Below are positions 32,341 to 43,907 of a DNA stretch of 64,000 bases, piece after piece. The notes under the pieces were generated by a model, which had not been told where the DNA came from, did no database searches, and worked only from the letters and a program-made list of their open reading frames with translations. The position numbers and the translations under genes are program-made. Within the stretch, counting starts at the first letter, position 1. Every line of letters begins with the position of its first letter. Source of the DNA: Datisca glomerata (lineage: Eukaryota; Streptophyta; Magnoliopsida; Cucurbitales; Datiscaceae); assembly GCA_003255025.1 (NCBI GenBank), contig QANY01004770.1, positions 3,091,891-3,155,890 on the forward strand, given 5' to 3'.

Positions 32341-33895
32341 ATGAGTTCACCCTCACCTTTCGAGTCTGATGGACACGTTAACGAGGGGGAGGATTTGCCT
32401 TTCTCCTCCTTTAGAAGAGACCTACTCCTTTTCGAAGCAGTGACATGTAGGAAAAAGAAAGACTATATACTCGCATGCCCAAAATCGTCATACGGATGAT
32501 GAAGGACATGGAAGTCCTCAACTAGATAGTCACGACATCTTACACCCAAAGGCCACTCCTATTGCCTACATAAATTTATCCCCCACCTCGTCCACCTCTA
32601 CTTGCATTCTCCTCCCAAACATTTAAACCATGAGATAGACAATAAAATGAAAGTAGGGAAGTACAATAAATGTACCCTTGAGAAGAAAAAGACAAGAACG
32701 AACCTGACGCAGAAGAACAAATAAAAGCTGAGGGAGTTGGGTCAACTAGGATAACCAAGATGGTGGATCAAGTAGGAACAATTTAGAAAGCTTCAAACCT
32801 TAGTTCCAAATATAGAAATTGCTAGAGCATATAGAAGAGCTGAGAAAAGAGCGGGAGCATACTGCTAGAGCCTTTGTCGAGATACTATTGGAGAAAATGG
32901 AATCCCCATTTTCCGTAGAGAGTATAGTGGGATGAGCAGCCGCCAAAGTTTAAAATGTCCTCCATTACCACCTATGACGGGACCAATGATTTATTAGAGC
33001 ACCTCGAGACATTCAGGTCTAGATGGACCTGCACCGTGTCCTAGAGCTTATAATGTGTAAAGTATTTCAGTAGACTTGTCAGAAAATGGATTGGACAACT
33101 GAGACTCGATTTCATCACTCTTTTGTCGAGCTCTCAATGTTATTTACTAAACAATTTCTAGGAGGAAGGGAAATGTAGAGGCTAGTATGACACTCAGATA
33201 GAGGCCTGTTGATACCTTGAAGAACTACATGGCCCATTTCAACTTAGAAACCTTACAGGTCGACAACATGACTGAAGATTCTCTTGTAAGTGCCCTTCAA
33301 AGCAAAATCACCAACCAGAAAATGAGGTGGTCGATAGCCAAGTACAACATCGTCTCCCTTACAGCGTTACATGTGAATGTATAGAAGTGCATCAATGATG
33401 AGGAGGTGATTCAGGCTGAACGAGAGCATGAAAGATAAAATAGTCACCATGTTCACCAGAAATGCAAGGATGTCCATGAAGATAAGAAACGTCGGCCACC
33501 TAAGCTCATCGAGTTGAGTTTGCCTATAAATGAGGCTAGAACTTTCCTGTTGAGCAGGCGGGAAGGGATGGGTACTTACTTGAAAGCAAATATTCACCCA
33601 ACACCCCCCCTGGATGACAAAAAGGGAAGAGATCTATAGCGTAATCAAAGACATGAACATGTTGAGACAACCCAGACTAATAAAGACCTATGATGAGAGT
33701 AAGGACACGACTAATTATTGTCGATACCACCGTGATAGTGGGCATACCACAAAAGTTTGTTTCGATATCTGGGAGAAAATCAAAACCCTGACTGAGAGAG
33801 ATACCTTAATGAATTTGTTGCAAGTAGGAAAACCTTGGGGGAGGGAAGCCCTCCAAGACCATAAAGAAGAAGGGAGAAACCTCTAGAGTTGAAGA
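32341..33895 (+). pseudogene. Tat-type gag, truncated
   Basis: From 32341 the frame opens with MSSPSPFESDGHV and is soon broken. The gag core reads FKMSSITTYDGTNDLLEHLE, TFRSRW and, after stops, VDTLKNYMAHFNLETLQVDN and MTEDSLVSALQSKITNQKMR. A zinc-knuckle relative is at about 33715-33770 (NYCRYHRDSGHTTKVCFDIW), matching the CxxHxxxGHxxxxC pattern of Tat gags. The sequence ends shortly after LQVGKPWG; no protease or pol of this copy follows. The neighbour at 33.96 kb is an Athila fragment facing the other way. Confidence 0.78.
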
Positions 33896-33959
33896 GAGCA
33901 AACCTCGATGAAAGAGAGCAATCCGCGTCAATATTCTTCTGACAGGTTGAGTGGATGTT

Positions 33960-35100
33960 TCTCCCATAAAGGTATACCGAATGTGGAGGTCTAACACCAA
34001 TGATTTTTCAATAAATGGTAGGTTTTTAGGTTTACCTTCTCCAAGTTTTGCATTATCCACCCGCAAACAACTATTCATATCATTTGGATGTTTGATTGCT
34101 TTGAAGACATTAAAAATTACATGATCATTCTTGCACTCTTAGAATAAGTTTCCATTTTTGCACATCAATGAGAGTTCTTCCCGTAGCTAAAAGTGGTTTA
34201 CCAAAAACAATTAAAATTTCTTGGTTTTCCTCCATGTCAAGAACAAAAAATCAGCTGGGAAAATAAATTTATCCACATTTACCAAAACATCCTCAATAAT
34301 CCAAATGGTTATCTGATAGACCGATCAGCTAACTGTAAAGATACCGTCATAGACTTAGCTTCTCCAAGACCTAGCTTCTTGTAAACTGAATACGACATAA
34401 AATTGATACCAGACCCAAGATCACATAAAGCTTTTCAAAATAGGAATTCACAATGGTGTAAGGAATAGTAAAACTCCTAGGGTCATTTAACTTCGAAGGC
34501 AATTTATTCTGCAAAATAGCACTGCACTCTTCAATAAGTGCAACTGTCTCATACTCCTCTAGCTTTCTCTTGTTTGAGAGAATATCTTTCATGAATTTCA
34601 CATAGCTCAGCATTTGTTCCAAAGCATCAGAAAAAAGGATATTTATATGTAGTTTCATAAACACATCAAGAAACTTAGAAAACTGCTTGTTCAATTTTTG
34701 ATTTTGGAACCGCTGAGAGTATGAAATAGGTGGAACATATGGTGGATGATTATCAAGAAATATCTTTCGACTTAGGCTTGCCTTCCTTCTTTTCTGAGCT
34801 CTTGGCAAGGTCATCACCCATGTGTCAACTTCTGCTTCAATTGGCTGAGAATTTTCAGCAGCGGCTTTCTGAGGTTCTACTAACTCCTTGCCACTGCGAA
34901 AAGTAATGACGTTTACTTCATAATTGAGTAGTATTGACTGTGAACTGCGTAAGAGCATCTTCTAAAAAAAATTAGGCTGTTGAGATTGAAATTGAGGCTA
35001 AGTAGCAACTGGTATATTCATCATATACTGACTATTCTTCCAAAAGAAATTTGGGTGATTTCGCCACCTTTGGTTATAATTGTTGGACATGGGTTATTTG
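33960..35100 (-). pseudogene. Athila-type gypsy gag/protease fragment
   Basis: From 35100 leftward: RWRNHPNFFWKNSQYMMN (end of gag), then a 195-codon open run (34371-34958) with VITFRSGKELVEPQKAAAEN, NKQFSKFLDVFMKLHINILF and EEYETVALIEECSAILQNKL. It ends SFTIPYTIVNSYFEKLYVIL, and continues degraded into LADRSIRYP-, VLDMEENQEILIVFGKPLL- and MNSCLRVDN-like pieces. The order gag tail, linker, protease is diagnostic of Athila elements. The catalytic Asp of the protease lies in the degraded DLGASI-like stretch. It was probably brought in by nested insertion or recombination next to the Tat gag. Confidence 0.82.
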
Positions 35101-36600
35101 CCTGTTATACTTCTCAACAAAATTAAGATGTTCTGATTGAAAATGTGACGTCATGATCCCCCAGGGTTAAACATACATGTAATTTCAAATTTTAAAATCC
35201 CCAATTTCGAAACAAACTGTAATTTTGAGAAAATTCTCAAATTGAAATTCTTAATTTACTCATGATAGAAAAATATTGACCTTAAATAGCGGAAGCATTG
35301 AACTTTCTTGATCGGAATCTTAAATCAATAAATAGTGGAAGCAAGAAAGCGTCTTAAATTCATAGTTAATAAAACTTTAAAAAGCTGAATTAAACTCTGC
35401 AATAAAGTCAAAACTTGATATCCATAATTCATAAAGTTTCCACTCATCATAATTCTTTGAAAAACATAACGTAAAAATAAACTACTTGAATAAGTGACTT
35501 TAACAGAAAATGTTTCCCTAAGTTTTAAATCAATTCATAAATTGAAAACATAAATTCCTCTTATCCAACTGGTTATGGTAGTCTCACACTCATGTTTCTC
35601 GCCATCACCATCTGCATCATAAACAACTATGGGGGGGGTGAGTATTTTAAAATACTCATTAAGTAAACTCACATGATAACATGCATCCACATGTCATAAA
35701 TGCAATCATGACATGGCTTAACATAGCACGTAGATAACATGTGTCTCAAACGGAATCATATAACAAACTTATTCATATCTTATCTTGACATAACCTCTAG
35801 TTAACAACTTAATCAGAACTGTTCGCACGTGAACTAAGGCGTAACATGACGAATTTAGCAATGAAACAGATGACACCCATTGGGCGACGAAACGGATGGC
35901 ACACATCGGGCGATGAAACAGATGACACCCATTAGACGACAGAACAGATGGCACTCATAGGTGATGAAAAATGTGAACAGATGGAACCTCATGAGTGACA
36001 GAAAACATTTACAGGTGACACCTAATGTATGACCAAAACATGAACACATGGCACCCTATGTGTGATGAAAGCATGAACAAATGACACCCTATTCGTATAA
36101 TAGAATAAAACTTGAACATCCTGATTTCTTGTTAACTAATGCTTGTGCTTAAATTCATATCTTGTATAATTAACATTTGACTTAATTTAGTTACATAGTC
36201 AAAATATTCAATGCTTGACAACAATTACTCATAAGGTTCACAAGTAAACATATAATGCATAATGATACATGTAATGGAATCAGACATGATAATATACTAA
36301 TGTATAATCAGACATACTCAGACATTTATCTCATGATAACCAAATTTATAACTGAAAAATAAATAGTCATCAAAAGTTCATGCATATAAACATTATCGAA
36401 AAATAATTGAACAAATATAAAATATAAATACATGATACAATTATAACATATGAGTCAAATCACTATGTAAGCTCACTCACACAACACATATATATTAACA
36501 TAATATGTTTACAAATAATTAAAACTCATGAGAATAATGTATCTTACATTTATCACACGTGAGTCACATTACGATGTAAATTCGTTGGCTGTCACTATCG
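35101..36600. other. LTR-like AT-rich segment
   Basis: TGTGACGTCATGATCCCCC near 35144 is a plausible LTR start. GCGGAAGCA and GTGGAAGCA boxes at 35288 and 35335 resemble those in the chromovirus LTR at 16.7 kb. The far end and partner domains are not identified. Apart from the 35858-36090 array I see nothing coding. Confidence 0.35.
35858..36090. repeat. Diverged tandem array, about 34-40 bp units
   Basis: About six or seven copies of GATGAAACAGATGACACCCATTG-like units (variants GACGAAACGGATGGCACAC, GACAGAACAGATGGCACTC, CATGAACAAATGACACCC). Divergence increases toward the right. Confidence 0.75.
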
Positions 36601-37480
36601 TGACGCTGACGTGATTTTATATTATTTTTTGTGATTTTTTCACTCCAATCTAATTCTTGATGAACCCTAGTGTATAAATTTAATATCTTATGATTCTTGG
36701 AAATTTTTTGGAGGTGGGAGGCAGAGGAGAAAGCTTTTGGGAGAGGAAACGGAGACGAATCCAACTGGGAGACGGATCTCAACATCAATTCATCCTCAAA
36801 TCTAGTTTTTTCTTCTTTTCTCCTCTATTGTCATGAATATTATTAGGATATCTTCTTATTCTAGTATGTTTCAACTTTTTTATCTAGGGCTACGACGTAG
36901 CCAAACCATAATTGTTCATAAATTTTGATTTTTAATTCAATCGATATTTATTCAGTATTATTGAGTGTTATAATCTGTTCTTAATGCTTGTGATTGTCTG
37001 GCCAACTATTGCATGATTTTGGATTTAATTCTGAGACTGAGAAGTGATGATTGAATTTGCTCTTTATTTATAACACCATTAGTATTTCATAAGTTAGAGA
37101 TAATTATAAATCTAGTGTAGCAACTATAATTTCTTGTGCACAATGAGTTTCATTCTATTGAATCTTGACACAAATGTATGATTCATATTTTTAATTCATT
37201 ATTATCAAACCTTGACATTTCGCTGAGCTTATAAGAGCATGACACATGAAGGTGTGTGGTACATTAAATGTGTCATAATAAGTAGGAGCGATGTATGTTG
37301 GAATAGCATGATTGCGCAAGTTCATGGAGAATTGTTCCAGACAAGACGTGTAGTTACAGACTAGTGCAAAAAAGTGAGTTTGCCAACAAAATGAAAACCA
37401 TAATACAATTGGTTTTTCACTTTTCGTATTTTTTCCTTTCTTCTTCTCAGTTCTTTTAGATGAAGCCAATAGAATCACTG
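36601..37480. other. Intergenic sequence, no gene seen
   Basis: The sequence is AT-rich with short open frames only, and nothing was recognised. Confidence 0.5.
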
Positions 37481-40400
37481 ATCGATTGACCTCACAATTC
37501 CCATCTGGTTCTCTTTTTTGAATTCTTTTTGAAGATTAATTTGCTTCTCACTTTATTTTCCTTTGTTTTCTTTCTTTTCCTCGCTTTCATATTTCTCCCT
37601 AACTCTTTTTTGATTATTTCTAAGTGTTGAATATTCTTTCCAAGATTTAGACATCTTGATACCTTCTTCCTTTGCAATTCTCCATTCTTTTTAGATTTCT
37701 TATTTTTAAAATTTCTTTCTTTTCAGACTTCTTCCTTTTCAAATTTCTTTCCTTTTCGGATTTTTTTCTTTTTAGAGTTCTTTATTTTTCCTTATGTTCA
37801 GAGCTCTTTTTTTTAAAGCTCTTCCTTTTTAGAATTTCCTTCTTTCCAAAATTCCTTCTTTTTGGGTTCGTTTTGAGGGTAGTGCTGCAGACATTATTCC
37901 TCATGGACTTAAGCTCTTAGTGAGCTCATGGGTCCATTTTCGTTTCCTTTAGAAAGTAAAAGCCTTCATGGACATGAACTCTTGGTGAGCTCAGGGGCCC
38001 GTTTTCATTTTCTTTAGAAAGTAAAAACTTTCATGGACATGAACTCTTGGTGAGCTCAGGAACTCGTTTCCATTTCCTTTAGAAAGCAAAAACCTTCATG
38101 GACATTAACTCTTGGTGAGCTGAGGGGCTCGTTTCCATTTCCTTTAGAAAGTAAAAACCTCCATGGACATGAACTCTTGGTGAGCTTAGGGACTTGTTTC
38201 CTTTTGAGAACGATGTTCGTAGACACTCCCAAGGACGTAAGCTTTCGCAAAGCTCAGGAGCCCTAATTTTCCTGCAGAACTCTTGCTAGAATATTGAACA
38301 ACACCATATATAATATTTTAATTGAATGAATAGAAAATGAGTATACCGTAAATTTCTTCTAAAAGCTTGAATCTTCTTCCTTAAAGACTTTTAAAAAGCT
38401 GACTTCCATAGCTTTGTAGCGACGTATGATTTGTCTCATAAGTTTAGATGTGTTGGTGAAGCTTAATAAATGAAGCAGATAGTTGTGTACAGTCTTCTTT
38501 ATGAGAACTAGACTTTCTGTATCTTTCCGATGATATAAGATTTATCATGTAATTGACTCCCAGTAAATTCAGTTTAATTTCTGAAGTTGACCATTTCGCA
38601 TATTCTACTTTCTCGAACAGCCTTCAGGAAAATCGTCATAACGTTTTGTTGTGAGCTCCTAAATCATTTTCGTAAAATTTCCCAAGAAGTAGACTTCCAT
38701 ATCTTCATAATAATATATGTTTTGTCATGTGATTTCCTTCCAATATTTTTCATTTCTGTTGTCGTTTCCAGTCCCATTTTCATTTTCCACTCCCATTACC
38801 TTTCCCGTAGTGGACATCCATTCCAGTTGTCACGATTTCCCGTTGTTAAGACTTTTTCTATAACGCATCCAACAATTCTAGCTTTTCGAGTTCAAATAAC
38901 TCATCGGACGACCAATAGTTGTTTGATCTAGCCCAAGAAAATATAAGGATGACAAAAAGACTTTGTAGCAAATTCGTTGGTTACGTTGAGAAGAGGACCC
39001 TAACTAATACTTCAAGCTCTTCCCGTTCAGAGCTGCCGCTCCCAGCGTCCTCGATGCATCGATCGAGGCTCTTCTTCCCCCAGCTCCCGCTGTGCCCACT
39101 GTGGGTACTCTGGCTCTAGGAAATGGTTCCGGGTCCTAGAGCACTGCTGCTGGTGAACCTTTACCAGCTCTGTGGAGGTTGAAATGATTTTCCAACGCTC
39201 CCGTACCAGAATCTGAGTTTCTTTGATGATGTCGTGGCTTCTCATGTTGCTCCTTGCGGCATATAGTTTAACACCGATACTAATAACATGAAGCGGCTTG
39301 GTATCGGTGAGCTCGCCAACAACTTGAGCTATGATTTGATGAGGGTAAAATTTTATTTTCCTTTCTCAAGCCATTTTTTTTCATTCTCAAGACTTTTCCC
39401 GTTATCGTTGTTTGTTCATCCCTGATTTTCCTTTTTTTCACTTCTAGTCTCGTCGCCATGTCATTTCCATTTCCGGTGCCACAACGTTTCCCGTTCTTAA
39501 CATTTCTCGTTCCTATTTCCATAACATTTTCCGCTCTTAACGTTTCTTTTTCTCATTGCCATGACATTTCTCGTTCTCAATGTTTCCCATTCTCATTGTC
39601 ACAACGTTTCCCATTCTCAACGCTTTTCATTATGTAATGAAGTGATAACTTTTCCGTTCTGAAGTGACAGCTTTCTTGACTGAAGTGAACGTGATATTCT
39701 TTGCTATTCATTTCTCTAAAATTTATGCTATGAAATTCTTTAATTAACAATTTTTTCTATTCTAACAAATTTCTTTTATGAAATCTTTTCAGATTTCTGC
39801 TATGAAATTCTAACACTCTAACTATTTTCTTTTCTGAAAAGCTACAGCTTCTCTGATCTGAACTTTAACCTTTCTATTCTGAAGCTCTGACTTCAACTTT
39901 TCTGAATCCTTTTTTTATTTATTGAGCTTTTCTGGTCTGAGTTTTATGAGTTTTTCTGAACTTCCTGAACTTTCTGAGCTCTTCTGGTATGAGCTTTATG
40001 AGCTTTTTTTTCTGAGCTTTTTGAGCTCTTCTAATCTGAGCTCTCTGAGTTTTTCGAATCTGAGCTTTCTAAGCTCTTCCGCTCTCATCCTTCCTTCGAA
40101 TGGTTTTCTTTTCTAATCTCCTTCCTCTCCTTTTTTTTGGTTGCTCTTGGCCCAGCTGTCGTAGGCGAAGCTTCGATCTTCCGGCAGTCCGCGAGTGGCA
40201 GTTCATGGGTTTCGCCGACCCCTCGCGGTGGTTGTTGAATTTGCATAATTTAATTCCCTAAATTGTGTTAATAATAATTTTTTAAATAATAATTGTACGA
40301 AATAAATAAATCAATCAAATACGAATGAGTGAATTTACCGTTCTTCGCTCTGCTTTCGGTTCAGTATTTGTTTTCGTTTCTGCTTCTGATTTGAGTTTTT

Positions 40401-40555
40401 GTCCCTCTGTCTTTTCCATTCCTGCTTCCGGTTCGACTTCCATTTCTACGTTTTCTTTCATTTCCACTTCCGCTACCGTTTCTTCATCCCGCTTCCATTG
40501 TTGAGAGGGCATGTGATTAAGTTTTGGGCATTTTGGTAAGGGATGAATTTCTTAA
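37481..40555 (-). mobile_element. Remnant interior of an LTR retroelement with several minisatellites
   Basis: The right border has a minus-strand primer-like site and LTR (40556 onward). The interior contains T-rich sequence, a 65-bp array at 37903-38220, TTTCCCATTCTCA-type repeats at 39400-39640 and TTCTGAGCTTTCTGAGCTC-type repeats at 39830-40090. A plus-strand broken frame at 38919-39350 includes ASIEALLPPAPAVPTVGTLA. The layout (3' tandem repeats plus opposite-strand frame) recalls the Tat element at 9.9-16.6 kb, but no pol domain is recognisable. The element class is therefore uncertain. Confidence 0.4.
37903..38220. repeat. Five tandem copies of a 65-bp unit
   Basis: Units begin CATGGACATGAACTCTTGG and include TGAGCTCAGGGGCCCGTTT and CCTTTAGAAAGTAAAA. 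Starts are near 37903, 37967, 38032, 38097 and 38162. Confidence 0.85.
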
Positions 40556-40577
40556 GTTCTCTCAGCTCTCAACGAGA
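40556..40577 (-). other. Possible primer-binding site next to an LTR
   Basis: The minus strand reads TTTGGTGCTCTCGTTGAGAG immediately inside a TG/CA border (plus strand TGTAAAAGAAAAAATTCAC from 40578). No tRNA match was verified. Confidence 0.4.
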
Positions 40578-40900
40578 GCACCAAATGTAAAAGAAAAAAT
40601 TCACTGTTTATTAGAATCGGTCGTGAATTTTTTACATCATAATATGAAAATCAAGAGAATATTTTAGAAAGAGAGAATAATGACACCATAATTTATGTGA
40701 CAAATCTTTAAAGGGAAAAAAATCTCAAATCACAGAGAAATTTTTCTTCCCATTAAAAATTTTCACGTAAATGATGGTGTCTTATTCTCTCACTCTCTCT
40801 TTTAAATTATGATATTTATCAAAAAAAATCCTTTACACTCATCTTTCAAGATGCCTTATTATTTTACCATCATATTTTAAAAATTTAATACTGGAAATAA
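40578..40900 (-). repeat. LTR-like segment forming a long hairpin
   Basis: An arm at about 40631-40715 (AGAGAGAATAATGACACCAT) pairs with one at about 40745-40830 (ATGGTGTCTTATTCTCTC), leaving a short loop. The sequence is AT-rich with no gene. It lies about 1.2 kb before the DUF1005 start codon. Confidence 0.6.
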
Positions 40901-41180
40901 TTTACAGTTGTTCATCTGACACTTTAAGGGTGTAATCTGATAGTTTAAAAAAAAAAGGTGTAATCTGATTTTACAAAAAAAAAAACGAAATCCCATTGTC
41001 ACCAGCTACGTCAGCTTGCAATGAAGATCAACGACTGTGCTCAAAACGGAATACAGATCGAACGGCCAGCATAGATGGTTACACGGGCCAGCATAGTTTT
41101 CTAATGTATACACAAATATTAGAAAACTCAATAATAAAGACCTCACTGAGCTTCACGCTACAGATATCCTCCGCACGAAT
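40901..41180. other. Non-coding sequence between retroelement and gene promoter
   Basis: Two GGTGTAATCTGAT copies (40928 and 40959) flank an A run. No gene is seen. Confidence 0.5.
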
Positions 41181-41184
41181 CACC

Positions 41185-41194
41185 CCACGTGTGG
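41185..41194. promoter_or_regulatory. G-box / ABRE-like element
   Basis: CCACGTGTGG contains the CACGTG core bound by plant bZIP and bHLH factors. It lies about 100 bp before the TATA-like box and is a candidate for stress or ABA control. Binding is inferred from sequence only. Confidence 0.5.
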
Positions 41195-41294
41195 AGACAA
41201 CATGCCGAATTGCTGATACTGTTATTAATAGTTTTTTTCATCCTCTTTTCTTTTCGGCCGCATAGAGGTTCAGATTCCTTATTGGGGGATAGGA

Positions 41295-41302
41295 TATAAA
41301 TA
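41295..41302 (+). promoter_or_regulatory. Candidate TATA box of the DUF1005 gene
   Basis: TATAAATA in the context GGATATAAATACAAGC is the best TATA match upstream. It implies a leader of roughly 680 nt unless a 5' UTR intron is present. Confidence 0.45.
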
Positions 41303-41528
41303 CAAGCAAGCGAAAGGGTAATTTGGTAATACCGACAAACTTGAAAACGAGATAATAACAGGAGCGAGTGGGGCCCACTATATTTCTAAACCCAAATTGG
41401 TCAGGGTGTGGATATTGGTGCAGGTGAGGGACCCTTATTATAAGATTAGCTTCTACCTTCTCTCCGACTGTCAATTGACAGCCTGTACCCAGCTGTCTTC
41501 CATTTTCAAAACCCTCTCTGCTCTCTTA

Positions 41529-41548
41529 TTCTCTCTCTCTCTCTCTCT
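41529..41548 (+). repeat. CT microsatellite in the leader region
   Basis: A CTCTCTCTCT run lies upstream of the DUF1005 start. Pyrimidine tracts of this kind are common in plant core promoters and 5' UTRs. Confidence 0.7.
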
Positions 41549-41654
41549 AACTTCATGTTTAGCCTCCATTTACAACTTACAGCCTGTTTGCAGCTAGTGT
41601 CCTCTCTCTAAAACCCTTGAGTCCCTTGCGTACCATCTCCGTATGCTTATAGGC

Positions 41655-41679
41655 TGAGAGAGAGAGAGAGAGAGAGAGT
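41655..41679 (+). repeat. GA microsatellite in the leader region
   Basis: A GAGAGAGAGA run lies about 340 bp before the start codon. It is complementary to the CT tract 110 bp upstream, so the two could pair in RNA. Confidence 0.75.
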
Positions 41680-41796
41680 AATTACGCATTTAATATATTA
41701 TTAGAGTTTTCTAGAGAGTTTCTCTGTTACCTAAAAGGGTCTCTTACCTCTCTGTTGCTCTCAGTACCAGATAACAGAGAAACACTGTTGAAGAAT

Positions 41797-41901
41797 ATGA
41801 AGGTGGTTGTGTTTGGTTGTGGAGTTATGCCAATCCGCATTTTGCGTAACAGCTTCTCTGTTTACCATCTTTTCACACTTCCACATGCTCCGTTTTGGTG
41901 A
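41797..41901 (+). promoter_or_regulatory. Upstream ORF of 34 codons in the DUF1005 leader
   Basis: An ATG at 41797 opens a frame beginning MKVVVFGCGVMPIRIL and ending at TGA 41899-41901, 111 bases before the main ATG. A second minimal frame (ATG CAC ATT AGC TAA) follows at 41906-41920. If both are in the mature mRNA they would reduce translation of the main frame. Whether this region is retained or spliced out cannot be told. Confidence 0.4.
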
Positions 41902-42012
41902 TTTGATGCACATTAGCTAATCAGACGGAAGTCCTACTTTCTTTGTCACTGTGCGGGTGTGTGTGCGTGTTTGAATTTTAGGGCTAAGGTTCCAAGTTAG
42001 AGAAGAGCATTA

Positions 42013-43907
42013 ATGGATCCGTGCCCTTTTGTAAGACTGACGGTCGGGAATTTGGCACTCAAGGTCCCTGTGGCTTCGAAGCCTGCTAGGTCTGTTGTGC
42101 ACCCGTCTTCGTCTCCTTGCTTCTGCAAAATCAAGTTCAAAAGTTTCGCCCTCCAGACTGCTGTCGTTCCCTTCATCTCGCCGGATAATCAGTCCCCAGA
42201 CGTTCAGGTACAGTCCGTTGCCGCGACATTTCATCTCAGCAAGTCCGATCTCGATAAGCTTGCCGGAAAATCCATCTTCGCCGGAAAGCCATGCCTGAAA
42301 ATCTCGATCTACAGCGGGCGAAGAGGCACGACCTGCGGTGTGAACTCCGGTAGGCTACTGGGGAAAGTGTCCGTTCCATTGGATCTGGCGGGAACAGAAA
42401 CTAAGGCGACTTTATTTCACAACGGGTGGATTTCTGTAGGAAAAGAGTCTAAGGGCTCTTTTGCACAGTTCCATTTGAATGTGAAGGCAGAACCTGATCC
42501 AAGATTCGTGTTTCAGTTCGATGGCGAGCCTGAGTGTAGCCCACAAGTGTTTCAGATCCAAGGCAATATTAGGCAACCCGTCTTCACCTGCAAGTTCAGC
42601 TTCAGAACCGGCGACAGGACTCAGAGGTCAAGGTTAGTTTTCCAATTTCAACTTATTCTTTTTGTTCTTTCAGTTTTTAAAGTATTCCTTAATTACTTTT
42701 GTTGTTTAAAATTAGATAGATACATAGATAATTCCTCTTGTTTGATGAGTGTCGCCTCTTCCATTATCGCTAGAAACTACTATGTTTGATCCTGGATCGG
42801 TAAAGCTTCTCTTATTGTACGGTAAAGTAGCTGCTACATCACGTTTTGGACTCTTTAATCCTTGTGTTTCGCTTTACGCTTTCGGAAACTAAATCCAAAA
42901 AGTTAAAGTCGTACTCAGATTATTCCTAATAGAAACACATTTTGAATTTCTCCCTAATGCTTCTTACTGACTCTGATCCTAGTATTTTAAAGCAGTATAT
43001 TCCTACATTTGAATCAAGACGTGTCTGCTTTTAGTAAATTTGTTTGTTTATTTTATGATTGAGTTCGTTGATTTAGGTTTCCAGAAAAGTTTTAAAGTTG
43101 AGACAGCATTTCATCATTTTAAGCGAATGTTTGTGCTTTGCTTGTTAATTAGTTATTTAATTTTCAACTGGTTTGTTCCGTTGCAGATCGTTACCGTCGG
43201 AGACGATCAGCTCCAGGGGTTGGTTAAGTTCATTTGGAAGCGAAAGGGAGCGTCCAGGAAAGGAGAGAAAGGGGTGGTCAATCACAGTCCATGACCTCTC
43301 CGGCTCACCAGTCGCAGCTGCGTCTATGGTCACTCCTTTCGTCGCCTCACCTGGTTCAGATAGAGTAAGCCGATCAAATCCCGGCTCATGGCTCATTCTC
43401 CGGCCAGGAGACGGCACCTGGAAGCCATGGGGACGTCTCGAGGCTTGGCGCGAGCGTGGTGGCTCAGATGTACTCGGCTACCGCTTCGAGCTCACTCCCG
43501 ACACAAACAGCTGTATGAGCGCCGCTGGCATTGTACTGGCGGAGTCAGCTATGAATTCTCACAAGGGAGGGAAGTTTCTCATCGACTTAGGCGCGAATAC
43601 TAACGGACGCTCCACGCCGGGAAGCTCAACATCGCCGGCTTGCAGTCCTAGGAGTAGCGGGGACTTCGGCCACGGCTTGTGGCCGTATTGCGTGTACAGA
43701 GGGTTTGTAATGTCGGCTAGCGTGGAAGGAGAGGGAAAGTGCAGCAAGCCGAGGGTGGAGGTGAGCGTACAGCACGTGAACTGCACAGAAGATGCTGCAG
43801 CATTCGTGGCATTAGCAGCGGCCATTGATCTTAGCGTAGACGCATGCATGCTTTTCTCTCAGAAGCTCAGGAAAGAGCTCTGCCAGCCCTTGGATCTACT
43901 TGGCTAA
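42013..43907 (+). CDS. DUF1005 family protein, two exons, 446 aa
   Basis: Exon 1 (42013-42632) and exon 2 (43187-43907) join in phase to one uninterrupted frame. The start MDPCPFVRLTVGNLALKVPV is the conserved beginning of plant DUF1005 proteins. Next come FHLSKSDLDKLAGKS, PCLKISIYSGRRGTTCGVNS, LFHNGWISVGKE and DPRFVFQFDGEPECSPQVFQ, then IQGNIRQPVFTCKFSFRTGD just before the intron. Exon 2 carries SSFGSERERPGKERKGWSIT, VHDLSGSPVAAASMVTPFVA, SNPGSWLILRPGDGTWKPWG and RLEAWRERGGSDVLGYRFEL. It ends with GFVMSASVEGEGKCSKPRVE and AAAIDLSVDACMLFSQKLRK. The length matches family members (about 430-460 aa). I see no transmembrane segment or signal peptide. The molecular function is unknown; a family member has been reported as an abiotic-stress-responsive gene. 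Higher GC than the flanks and intact splice sites argue it is a live host gene, the only one in the window. Confidence 0.96.
42633..43186 (+). other. Intron of the DUF1005 gene (554 bp)
   Basis: The donor TCAAG/GTTAGTTTTCC and acceptor TTGTTCCGTTGCAG/ATCG split an Arg codon (AG/A). It is T-rich as plant introns are. Removing it restores GDRTQRSRSLPSETISSRGW, matching the family sequence across the junction. Confidence 0.95.

Noticed and set aside
37672..37920. An 82-codon Phe/Leu-rich frame that could be a membrane protein.
   Set aside because: It is a translation of a T-rich low-complexity tract (TTCTTTTTAGATTTC repeats) with no conserved pattern.
40315..40512. A 65-codon Glu/Lys-rich minus-strand frame.
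   Set aside because: It reads through short TTTCCGCTTCC-type repeats. The acidic composition follows from the repeat, and no start context or homologue was recognised.
43559..43849. A 96-codon minus-strand frame inside exon 2 of the DUF1005 gene.
   Set aside because: It is antisense to strongly conserved coding sequence and has no independent support.
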